The notes below the pieces were generated by a model. It was not told the DNA's origin and did no database searches. It worked only from the letters and a program-made list of their open reading frames with translations. From Tanytarsus gracilentus (Eukaryota; Arthropoda; Insecta; Diptera; Chironomidae), in assembly GCA_038502055.1 (NCBI GenBank), contig JAXRKN010000028.1:558001-622000 (forward strand): 64,000 bases of DNA, written 5' to 3'. Positions 37,132 to 47,667 of the stretch are shown piece by piece; within the stretch, counting starts at the first letter, position 1, and every line of letters begins with the position of its first letter. A program made the translations under genes and the position numbers.

Positions 37132-38216
37132 TCAGTTATCGACGCTAGCTGATGCGATTGATGGCTTGCTTAATGATTGCATGACTTTCTCTACGGGCAG
37201 AGTGAAATCAAATGGTTTCATGTTGATATTGGTTTGAAAGAAATTCCTCAAACTGTCCTTGATCGCTTCCTCCATTGCGATGTCGATACTTTCGCCAAAT
37301 CCACTTCCAATGCATTTCTTATTTGAATAAATTCCTACGTACGAAGCAGCTAGCAATGTATTTTTTCCCAATTGACCGATAAATCTCGGCTCTGGCTTGC
37401 CCATTTTCTTATCTTTACAGAGTTCATCGAGTAATTCGGAAGGATTTTCTATAGTCCACAACTCATTGACATCAATTTGATTGAGATGACTGCAAATGAA
37501 GTCCCTAATGAACTCATATGCTCGTGCTTCACCTGACGATTCAAAGAGTGCTCCAATTATGGCTTTAATTGTTTGCACATAAAATTTTTCAGTTGGTGGA
37601 TATTCTGATGACAATATCAAGTCCTTCGTACCCAAGTTCTGTGAAATCTTTGCGAGACTTTGATCCGATGTTAAATGCTTGTAGATTGCTCTTATTCCGT
37701 CGCGTGGAAACTTAGGAAGTGATAGTTTTAGGTATGCGATGATAAATTCCGTCATTAGTTCCTCTCCCTTTTTAGCTAAACTCGAATTATCCTGAATATT
37801 GAGAACTGGATCTTCAATGCCCACCGCTTTCTGTTTCATTTCCTCTTGCACAATATAGGAACGATCGACAAATGCTTGCTGCAGAGTGCCATGATTAAAT
37901 CTCTCCTTAAGTCTTCTTCCGAAAGCAAAAATTTCAGCATCATAATTCCACTCGATGAATTCGGAACGGGGCGTTTCTTTTGGCGGTGCACTCGTTTTCC
38001 TCTCAATTCTCTTCTTTCGTGCACGAATTTCTTGAAATGTTGGCCTTATATATCGAGCTACATTGGCTCTTGGCTCTAGAAAAAATTATTCAGAAGCGTG
38101 AAAAAATAGTATTCAATTTTATTGATGAAAATACAACAAATTTACTTACGATGTAATATCACAAACTGTGGACATGTCTTAAGGACAACTTTGCTGGCAA
38201 TTCTTAGTAAAGACAT
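37132..38216 (-). CDS. mRpL44: Mitochondrial large ribosomal subunit protein L44
   Basis: A structural protein of the mitochondrial ribosome derived from RNase III. Exons: 38216-38150 and 38075-37132; 336 residues. The N terminus (SLLRIASKVVLK) is basic and amphipathic, as expected for mitochondrial import. A degenerate RNase III-like domain occupies about residues 70-230 (LQQAFVDRSYI, GEELMTEFI, KAIIGALFESSG), and a double-stranded-RNA-binding-like domain follows at about 235-310 (GKNTLLAASYVGIYSNKK). These are the features of MRPL44, whose nuclease site is usually not conserved. It shares a short divergent promoter with NOB1. Confidence 0.92.
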
Positions 38217-38379
38217 GTCCTTAAAATGTGAATATTTTAATTATTTCAAATATTTTCACGCAATGTTTTGACGAGGGGATAGCGAGAGCGTCGAATTGAT
38301 TTCGGCAAAACAAAATTTCTCGGCGCCCTCGCTATCCCCTTGCCTCACATGTTCTCTAAGATTTTTTTTGCATAAAAAA
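38217..38379. promoter_or_regulatory. Compact bidirectional promoter of mRpL44 and NOB1 with a 16-base inverted repeat
   Basis: Only 163 bases separate the two start codons. Within them GGGGATAGCGAGAGCG (38275-38290) and CGCCCTCGCTATCCCC (38324-38339) form an inverted repeat with one mismatch and a 33-base spacer. The two arms point outward symmetrically toward the two genes, so a transcription-factor site used by both is likely. No TATA box is seen. Confidence 0.7.
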
Positions 38380-39778
38380 ATGTCGAAACAAGTGAAAAAT
38401 CTCGTCGTGGATACTTCTGCGTTCATTAAAAATGTTCAACTTCAGGTGAGTTAAAGTAAATCCATCAAGTTGAGTTGAAATTAAGTTAAATTTTAAATTT
38501 CTTCAGGACATTGCTGAAAATGTTTTTACTGTGCAGGAAGTTGTTGATGAAATCAAAAATAATAGACAGTTAATGGCTCTAGCTGTGTTACCTTATAATC
38601 TAGAGTTGAAACAACCCGATCCCGAATCATTAAATGCAGTCACTGAGTTTGCCAAAAAGACTGGAGATTTTGCGACACTTTCGTTAACTGATCTTACAGT
38701 TCTTGCACTAACTTATGAGCTCGAGAAAAGATTCGTAGGTGTTGATCATCTAAAAAAGGAACCAACTGTCGCGAAAACTGTTTACACTACTAATAAACCT
38801 ACTGCAAATCCAAATATTGCCGGTTTTTATAATCCCGAGGGAAAGGTCGATGGGAGCATTGGAAATGATAAGATACCAGAAAATGTCATTGATGAGGCAG
38901 ACACAAATTCAAGTTCCGATGATGATCAACAAGAAAGCGAAAGTACCGATGGATCTGAAGGAGAAGAGACCATTAACGATGAAGAATTGATCAAGAAATT
39001 TGGCTCTCTTGGCTTTAACACTGTAGCGAATTCTGAAGCAGATGATGTCCTTCAACCGGTCAAAAGTGACTCGGAAGACATTAATGATGAGGGACAAGGA
39101 GATAGTGTTGATGATGAAGCAAGTCAGAACTCAGACGACAACGATGATGATAATGAGGGCTGGATCACACCTGGCAATATCAGTAATGTGAAGAAAAATT
39201 TTGGCGGTGATGTACTTGAGGAAAAAGAAGTTGAAGTCGCTTGTATCACTACTGATTTTGCTATGCAGAATGTCCTCAAGCAAATGGGCTTAAATGTTAC
39301 ATCGCTCGACGGAAGAATCATTAAGCATGTTAGAACTTTCATTTTACGCTGCCACACTTGCTTTAAAACCGTTCCCGATGTGACTAAAATCTTTTGTCCA
39401 AAGTGTGGACATAAGACACTCAAGCGAGTCTCGGTCAGTGTGAATGAAAAGGGCGAGCAAGTTATTCATCTGAATCCTAAAAAAGAAATTACAACAAAAT
39501 TTAAAAATCAGCCGAAACCTTTGCCTAAAGGAGGCAAGCATGCAGTGAATCCACTCCTTTTTCAGGATCAAATCATTCCTCAGCAGCGTGTCTCGAAGAA
39601 ATCTCTGCTAAAGACAAATGCACTCGAAGATAGTTACACAGCCGGTGGAACACCTTTTGTTGTTCGTGACGTTGACTCCAGAGCGAGCAAGCTAAGAACG
39701 AACACAAACATAAAGCAATGGATGCAAAATTATGAGTACGATAATTATCGAAGAGGATACAAGAGAAATACAAAGTAA
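38380..39778 (+). CDS. NOB1 endonuclease, 20S pre-rRNA processing
   Basis: The PIN-domain endonuclease that makes the final cut at the 3' end of 18S rRNA in the small ribosomal subunit. Exons: 38380-38445 and 38507-39778; 445 residues. The PIN domain (about 1-105) starts with LVVDTSAFIK, whose Asp is a catalytic metal ligand, followed by VQEVVDEIKN and LSLTDLTVLALTYEL with further acidic ligands. The middle is acidic and disordered. A four-Cys zinc ribbon lies near 303-325 (CHTCFK and CPKCGHK), and the C terminus is basic (GGTPFVVRDVDSRAS, then NYEYDNYRRGYKRNTK). All family landmarks and the overall length fit. Confidence 0.95.
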
Positions 39779-40206
39779 CTTAAATTTTGCAATTTTGTAA
39801 AGTTTTGTAATAAAAAAATGTTTTTAATTGCAAAAATAAAATTAACGGATTTTTTGAATTTGAAATGTGAACCCAGTTAAAAAAAAGTTTAGAAAGAAAT
39901 TTTTTTTATAGATTTAATTGATAACAGACTTAATTAATAACACACTTAATTAGACTCTTTGAACGGGCGCGTCTCCTGGTTTTCCCAGCGGCCACCACTA
40001 TGTAATCAATCAATCAATCAATCAATTAATAACTTTTAATTAAACTACTTATTGATTTTAGTTGAGATTGTTTTAAAAAAGGTTTAAAAATTATTGTTTC
40101 CCGAAAAATATTTCATGACTTACTTATTACCTTCCCCTCGAACGAATTTTTTGTTTAAAAACTGCATTTCATTTTTCACGCTAAAAATCTCAATTAAAAT
40201 AAAGAC
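39779..40206. other. Short intergenic region with an AATC microsatellite
   Basis: Contains AATAAA-type signals just after NOB1 (39809 and 39834) and an (AATC)n run at about 40003-40026, preceded by a GC-richer patch (39964-39998) that stands out from the surrounding AT-rich DNA and may be a fragment of a repeat. Confidence 0.6.
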
Positions 40207-41114
40207 ATGAGTTCAAATCCTTGTGTAGTTCCTTCCGTACCTAAAGATATTGACGGAGACGATCGCTGGATATCTATACATAAACGATTTAAAAAAGAAT
40301 GCCTTGAAGTGAGTAATTTCAAATAATTATTTAGAATTTGAATTTAACTAGAGATATTTAGCATTTTTGTTTAATCTGTATATGCTGACAATTTTCCTAT
40401 GTTTCTTTTACCTATTTTTAGAAAGATCCAGAAAGTAAGAAAACATGCTTGCATAATTTTCTTTGTCAAATACAATTTTCATAATTACAGTTTTATTCAT
40501 CGGAGACGACATATTTGAAGCACTTGCTTTTACAGACGTATATAGAATGTTGGAGGAAATGCATTTGTTGAATTTCAGTATTCGAGGAGGTAACATAAAA
40601 GTTAAAAAGTACTAACAAAAAATAGAACCAACTAACCATGACTATTTTAGACCTGATCCAGAATATATTATGGAGAATAATGAATGGAGAGCTCGAACTT
40701 AAGCCTAAAGTAGTTGTTTTGCATTGTGGAACCAATAACACGCCCATAAATTCTGCAGAAGAAATCGCGGAAGGAATCGTCGAATGTGTTCATCAAATTC
40801 GTAAAAAATGCGATAGTTTTATTGTTCTCCTGACCTTACTTCCTCGTGGATATAAACCCAATATCTTGCGTGAAAAGAATGAGCAAGTCAATAAGATTAT
40901 TCAGGAGAAGTGTGCGGGGATGCAAAAAGTACAAATTATAGACATCGCACGTGGATTGTTACAAGCCGATGGCAGCATCTCTCATCACGACATGTACGAT
41001 TACCTCAATTTAACAAATGCTGCAAGCAAAAAAGTGTTTGAGCCTGTTTGGGAATTGCTTCAACAAATTCTGAATGAAAACGAAAAGGAAATTTTACTTA
41101 CACCATCTGAATAA
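40207..41114 (+). CDS. Paf-AHalpha: PAF acetylhydrolase Ib alpha-subunit homologue, catalytic residues replaced
   Basis: Belongs to the SGNH/GDSL-type alpha subunits that pair with Lis1 in the PAF-AH Ib complex. Exons: 40207-40308, 40422-40434 (a 13-base microexon), 40491-40589 and 40651-41114; 225 residues, close to the mammalian length. Family blocks are clear: GDDRWISIHKRF, a VVLHCGTNN segment, LLPRGYKPN, and the final DGSISHHDMYDYL. In active enzymes the nucleophile is in FVGDS and the His in FLHLT; here they read FIGDD (residue about 45) and YLNLT. The Asp near the end (HDMYD) remains. Two of the three catalytic residues are therefore missing. From memory, the Drosophila homologue is also reported to lack active-site residues, so this may be ancestral and the protein a Lis1-binding pseudoenzyme. 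Confidence 0.88.
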
Positions 41115-41957
41115 GATTCAACCAAGGTCTTTGGCCAACATGTGCAGCAGCATGAGCTTTTTGCAATTTTAAAAATTAATTACACAAAGAACGCATTAAT
41201 CGCCTTTAGCTTTTCATAAAAAAAAAAGAAATATTAAAATAATTTTAAGTTTTTTTGTACACGCGGTTAAATGATACCAAAAATTTTTTGCTAAGAGTTA
41301 AGACTCAAAAGGGTTGGCCACAATATAAAGATAAATCGTGTGAGATAACCCATTGCTGTTATCGTGGATCTCTTCTTTAAACTTATCTTGTTTATTTCAA
41401 AATTTCCTGCTAGATCTCATGAAGAGCCTCCCATTCCTATATTTGTGACGTATTTAATATTGCTTAAAGCTTTTTCTAAAATTTTAACTTGCAAAAATCC
41501 TTAAAAATGGCAAAATTGTGAAACAAAACATTCCTTATTAGACTTAATGATATTAATTTTATTATCTGCACGACATCAATCTCAATCACACATCACTTTA
41601 GAAAAAGAAATGTACTTAATCTATAAATATTTCATTTAAATTTATTCCTGCAACTTCACCTATCTCAGTATCGATTATAATATTATTTTTGTAAGGCAAA
41701 TTATGCAAATAAAATGAAAGATTGCTAAAAACGCTCACTTTTAATCATCGACACGTGCTGATGAATTATGAAAATCCTTAATTCATCAACTGAAAACAAC
41801 TGAGTAAATTTTTTAAAGTTTAAATTTTTTCGGTCGTTAAAAAATTTATACTGCCTTGTGCTTATAAATTTATTTTTTGAATGTTTGAATTTGACCTCGC
41901 ACTTGTTAATCTTCTTAATAAAAGATTAAAAAAAATTCAGTAAGAAATTAATCACCG
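41115..41957. other. Intergenic AT-rich region
   Basis: No coding potential or RNA gene seen. A TATAAATTTA string at about 41862 and a TCAGT initiator-like string at 41938 lie upstream of the secreted-protein gene, but their spacing does not fit a standard core promoter. Confidence 0.45.
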
Positions 41958-42860
41958 ATGAATTTAGACGGTGCTTTAACTGAACTTTTTAGTTCTATTT
42001 TTTTATTTTCTTCACTTTTGACCTCAATTTGTGTTAAATACTCCTTTGATCCCGAAAACTTTCAAACGCTCAATCAAGAAATTAATTTTTGTAAACTCGC
42101 AAAAAATTACACTGGCTTTCCTCAAGAATTGCGAGAAGTCATTTTAGAAACAGACGACGATAGGTGCATTACACATCTAACAACTGCTTTGTGCAATGAA
42201 AGTTTTGAGGCTGCAAAAATACATTTTGAGGGATTCATCAATTTCACAATAAATAAATTTGATCAAGACGAAATTGAGTTGACCCTTCCTCATGTAAAAT
42301 GCATTCACGATACCTTTGAAAAGTATGAGGTCGTTATTGCTTATTTAAGGCTCCACGCCGAGCCGGATGTAATTTTTAAACTCTTCACCGGAAATGAGAA
42401 TTCTCAGCTTTCAACCCTTATCCGATTCGTGAGATCCTTTTGCAACGCTGATGAGCTGTACGCCAAAAAGTTTGATCAACATGAAATTAGAACTTTATCT
42501 GACTTGGAGCCTTGCAACGTTCAATATTTGATAGACAGAGGATTCGTGATGGGAAATTTAATTGAAAGTCCGAACAATTGCGAAACAAAAGATTTTCTTT
42601 TCGAGCAATTTATGAACTCAAATTTTCTTTTCCTCGATTATTCTTTCCAAAATTTCTTTGACTCGAAAAAATTAATAATACAAAAATGTTTTTTGGATAA
42701 AACTGCGGAACTTAAATTGCCTCAACAGTTGCTCGGAATTGAATATACTCAAGCTCTTAATTGCAATTCATCTAGGTACAATTTCGATGATGAAAAAAAG
42801 AAATTCATAAGCTTAAATAAATTAAAAGACAAAATTTTAATTGAGTGTCTCATGGTTTAA
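41958..42860 (+). CDS. Secreted Cys-containing protein, unidentified
   Basis: A single uninterrupted 300-codon frame. It begins with a hydrophobic leader (LFSSIFLFSSLLTSI) ending before about residue 25, so the product is probably secreted. The mature part has about eleven cysteines spread along its length, often in short motifs such as NFCKL, RCITHL, ALCNES, KCIHD and SFCNAD. This pattern suggests a disulfide-bonded helical protein. There is no second hydrophobic segment and no motif I recognise. Codon use and length argue for a genuine gene, and the lack of introns is unusual beside its neighbours. It could be a lineage-restricted secreted or digestive/saliva protein, but that is only a thought. 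Confidence 0.7.
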   Translation: MNLDGALTELFSSIFLFSSLLTSICVKYSFDPENFQTLNQEINFCKLAKNYTGFPQELREVILETDDDRCITHLTTALCNESFEAAKIHFEGFINFTINKFDQDEIELTLPHVKCIHDTFEKYEVVIAYLRLHAEPDVIFKLFTGNENSQLSTLIRFVRSFCNADELYAKKFDQHEIRTLSDLEPCNVQYLIDRGFVMGNLIESPNNCETKDFLFEQFMNSNFLFLDYSFQNFFDSKKLIIQKCFLDKTAELKLPQQLLGIEYTQALNCNSSRYNFDDEKKKFISLNKLKDKILIECLMV

Positions 42861-45800
42861 AAAAATTGAATTCTGTTCATTAAATAAAAATTTTTCACCG
42901 TGAATTTCCGATCATGTTAAAAATTTATTTGATTTTTGACCTTTTCTTTAAACACCATGTGAAACATTTTTTCGACCCTAAAAATATTTTTTGTTGTATG
43001 AAATAAAGATTTGAGATTCGTAAAATTGAAAGAATCCTTTTTTACCTTCTTCAATGATGTAATAAGGTACCAAGGTAGCGCTCTAAGCCGAGAAGTGTGC
43101 GGATCTGATGGAAAATAATAAAGAATTCATTAATGAAGGTATGATAAAATAAATTATTTTTCACCAATTTTTTCGAAATTTATTTTCAAACTTTATTCCG
43201 CACCCCAATGCTTCAAAGCTCAATTATATTTTACCATGGTTTTGATCTTGTTGTGTATGCAACAGGTTGCCAAAAAAATACGAGAGAGAGAAGGTAAAGG
43301 ACGAGCTTATTTCCAAAGTAACACAAGAAAAATTCAATAACATTTTTGCTTCCGGCCGGACACAAGGGTAGAAAAAAGAAATTCGAAAAGTTTATTGTCA
43401 ACGACTTGATTTAAATTTAATTTACATAATATTCTCTTTTGTTCTTTAAGCTCAACAGCTCTCTCATTTTCTTTTCTCGACGAGATACAAAAGACAGCAC
43501 GTGCTTGCGCTACAAAATTTTTCATTGATAAAGTTTTTCCTCTCACGAAGAGCTCGCTCTCAAAAATTATTTATTTGCAGAGGAAAAAAATCGGAAGGAA
43601 ATGTGAGAATTTTCATCGTCAGTCTGCAGCATCACGTCGACCAATAAAGTCTTAAAACGGAATCGGTCTCAGTGTTAAATTGTGTTACAAGAAAGACTTT
43701 TAAGCTCCATTAAAGTGAACATAAAAAATTATTGAAATTAGCTCCTAATAACATGCAAAAATATTAAAAGTTAGTCATCCTAAGCCCATAAAAAAATATG
43801 CAAATTTCTTATTCGGGACTAAAATTTTATGGATTTTGTGATAAAAAGTGAATTCTCATAAAAATGATTTAAGCGAATCATTAGCCCAGAAAAAAATCTT
43901 TGAAGCTTGATAAACAAATATTTACAATGTAAAATAGGAAGAGAAAAAATTGAGTGAAAGTATTTTAAATATTTATTCTTTAAAGAATTTGAGCAGCTAA
44001 TGTGACATCATAAAATATTTAAAAAATAAATTAATCGTGTGGGTAATTAAACGTGTGAAGGAATTTTCAACTATTTGAGTTTCTCCTTTTTAAAGCTTCC
44101 TATTTTAGTAAAATTTTTTAACCACATGACTGCCTAACCGGTATTTTCTTAAATTTATTTTCTTTCATCTTCAATATTTCCAAAACCCTCTAAAATTCAA
44201 GAAATCTTCACACCATTCACTTAAGTTTGTTATTATAAAATATTTTGAAGCTGGTCCTTTTTAAAGGCTTTCATGAATAATTTTCCTTTGATGTTCATCG
44301 TTGTGTGTTCTTAAAAATAAAAATCGATTTTGTTCACTGATAAAGCTTGATATACCCAACAACACACTCATAAGCACGGTCAGATGCAGGAGATTTTAAT
44401 TGAGTTGCGAAGAAAAAACAACCGCATAGCACATAAAAGCAACCGCTTCATTGGAGTTTGTATTTTATGCTGTGAAAATAATTGAACTTTTGCAAAAAAA
44501 AAGTTTTGATTGACATTGTGAGTTGGGTTCGTGTCATGGAGCTTTTGCTTTACATGATGCTTGCCGTGCTTTTGAAATTAAGTTTGCTTTTTATTCTAAA
44601 ACCAAGACAGCGCCAGGAAGTAATTAAAATCATTTCAATTACAATTAATTAACTGACGTAATTGATTTATCGTTATAGCATCAATGAGATGCTGGAAATG
44701 CGAGTGGATTTTGCCATTGCTTAAAATAATTAATTATGCTGACGTAAATCTTGAAAGATTTCACGCGATAAAAGATTTCTTCTTTTGTACTTTCGGCCAC
44801 TTTTATCCGTTAATTAAATTTTACAATTAAAACGACAAGGATGAAAAAATCACGAGCAGAACATCAAAGAATTTTTCGGTAGCTTGATTTATTTTCATTT
44901 TTCAACCGAGGGTCTAATAATTCTATTACAACTTGCACGATTTTTCTCAAGGAGGTTTTAAGAGGATTTTCCACCAGGTGTCCTTAAAAAAAATATTCGA
45001 GTGATTTAATCTCAAAGCATAACAAATTCTGGAAAGTGTAAACATAGGAAAATTTAGGTTTAAAAAATAAAATTAGCATTTTCAACTCTTGAACACTTCC
45101 GAGTTTGATAATTTGATTAAGAATGTTTTTATTAAAAACTTTGTAAAGTTTCTAGGAAAATAAAAAAATGTAAAATTTATTTATGAGTTCAAGGAAATTT
45201 AAAAGTCAACAAAATTATTCCTCTTTAAATCTAAAAGTTAAAAAATTTGGGTTTAAAAAAGCTTTAGGTAAATACCCATATTTACGTCAAATATTATTCT
45301 AAAAAGTTTCAGTAAAGTTCACAATTTAACTTGTTTAAAAAGAAAACATTTTCCACAAACCTAATTTGCATATCACGTTCTTTCAATATTCAACATGTGC
45401 TAATTTTTCTCAACGTTTTGTGTCTAATTTTCAACCTTTTTAACTTCAGTCTTTCACTCGTAAGATTTTTAAAAAACTCCAAACAAGCTTTTATTTCTAC
45501 AAACATCGTTCAAATTCTTAATTGACTTAAATAATTTTTCTGCCTCTCAAAACTTTTTGTACTCTTCAAATTCCAGAAAGCTTCTCAAAAATTTCCGGGC
45601 CTTCTAAAAAATTCAATTATTTTTTTTCTTCTGTTTCTTACTCAACAACAGCAAATATTAACAGTGCACATGAATGAGAGATTTAATTACTCACTCCTCT
45701 CCCCAATTTTTCTCCCTTCTCTCTTCTCTCACAATCTAATTTGCTCTCTCTCGGTCGTTCACGACTGACATCAACAGCTGTTGCGAAGCAACAGATGTTG

Positions 45801-47667
45801 TGAAAAAAACGGTCAAAAAATATTTAAAAAAAATTCTTACATGCGCTCCAATACTTCAACACCATCAACTTCACCACTTACCCTCTTCCCTCGATAATCA
45901 TGCGTTCTCACTGTCGTACCCCAATTCATTTTATACAGGCAAGATTAAAGACAGCGAGAGAAGAAGTGAAAAACATTCATGTACAAAGATGAAATAAACA
46001 ATAATTTTAGAAAGTTAATTCTTGTTAGAATTAATAAAAAAAAGTCAAAAAACAGCAATATAACGGTGAAATTAAAATCTTGCTCAAGAGATTCGTCAAG
46101 GGGTAAATTCGGCGCATAATTAAACATCCAGCTTAATTTAAAAATAATTTGTCAAATTAAGTACAATAAATTTGATCAGGAAAAGTAAATAAAATATAAA
46201 AAAATTTAACAACATCCCTTCTCTTTGTATAATTATTGAGAATATTAAATAAAATAAAATATAAAATTTTAATTTTTATAATTTTGTATTTTAAATTAAA
46301 ACTAATTTTTATTTTTTATGAACATATTAAACATATGTATGCAATACTTGAATAATTTAATATTAATTTAAGATCAAAAATTTGAGAAGTGGAGCGTTTT
46401 AAAAAACATCAAACAAACAAAAATTCCGCTCCACTTTTCTAATTTTTTCTTAAATTAATATTAAATTCATTCAGTTTATCTATGTTTAATATTTGCATAA
46501 CAAATCAAAATTTTTTTAAGTTTACAATATAACAAAATTTAAAAATTAAAATTTTCTTTTTTTTTTTTATCTTTTCCGTGCGAAATACCTAGTTATACAA
46601 AGAGAAGGAGTGTTGTTAAATTTTTTTTACTTATTTTTTCATTTTCCATTTGAATCACAAAGGAGCTTCCGTTTTTTGTGTACTTGTGAGAGAAAATTTA
46701 CAAACAACTTGTGATAAAAAAATACCTTTGGGAGTAAATTTTTTTAACCATTTTATGAAAGTTGACGAGCATTCAAAATTCAGAGAGAATTTTTAAAACC
46801 AATTTCCCCTCATGAGAAGAAAGCCAATGAATTGAAAAGTACGCTTTAGGTAAATTAACTTTCATTCACGGACGATGCTTGTATTCACCATGTGCCATTG
46901 GCATTTTAAAGTGAAAATGTTTAATTAACATCGAATCTCGTAACAAGAGTGTACACTCATCTGAAAAGTGAAAAATTTACTGCCCTATTGTTGCCTCAGT
47001 GAATCAATCCAATTTACATGACACATAATGTGCATAATGGAGATTGTGTGATCGGAATAAAATTACACCAGTTTTGGAAATTGGGGATGAAAACATGTTC
47101 ATGGATGAGTAAATTTGGTTGTCAGCTTGTATCTAGTGAGCCAATTGATGAGATTTTTAGGGAAAAAAGCCACTGATAAGCAAAATTCAAAGTGAACCTT
47201 TTGTAGATTGAGTTTATAAATCTTGATAATGTAATTTTAGGATTATACAAAGCGGAGTTTATTAAACATATTTTTGCTTTCCAAGTTCAACAATTCCTGG
47301 ATTAAATTTTTACCAAATTGTTTTATTTTCGAAGCAAAGTTCAAAATAAATTTTCTTATTATTTCAATAAAAACTTCAAAAACATTAAAAAAATCCAGGA
47401 AATTCAATAATTCATTTTTACCCAATTCAATCTTCCGTAATGCGACCCTGAATATCAATTAATATCATTTAATTATTCATGAATCATTATGGAAGCTGCA
47501 TAAAAGTATTTTAACATAAATTTCAAGCAGGAAAGGGTTAGATCATAAATTTATGGCTTTAAAAAATCTTTTCAGTTTTATTGGAATTGGAGCTATAAAT
47601 TTTCCGAAGCAAAACTTAATTAACTTAAAAGCTTTTCCATAAAGTCAATTAAAATTCCAAAAAACTT
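42861..47667. other. 4.8 kb gene-poor interval
   Basis: AT-rich with no convincing coding exon on either strand. It contains the fold-back element at 46202-46623 and a small palindrome cluster near 45771-45793 (CAACAGCTGTTG followed by GTTGCGAAGCAAC). The end near 47667 is the 3' flank of CFAP70. Confidence 0.5.
46202..46623. mobile_element. Fold-back (MITE-like) element with long terminal inverted repeats
   Basis: The left end (46202-46232) and the right end (46593-46623) are inverted copies of about 30 bases, with core TTTAACAACA and CTTCTCTTTGTATAA and a small difference (ATCCC versus CTCC). An inner pair of arms (46357-46396 and 46427-46464), including GAAGTGGAGCG and TTAATATTAATTTAAG, continues the symmetry to a loop of about 30 bases, so most of the 420 bases could fold into one hairpin. 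No coding capacity. A target-site duplication is not obvious because the flanks are A/T-rich. Confidence 0.7.

Noticed and set aside
47243..47462. Pair of overlapping antisense frames near 47.3 kb
   Set aside because: AT-rich Phe/Lys/Asn composition, no splice logic, typical of non-coding DNA.
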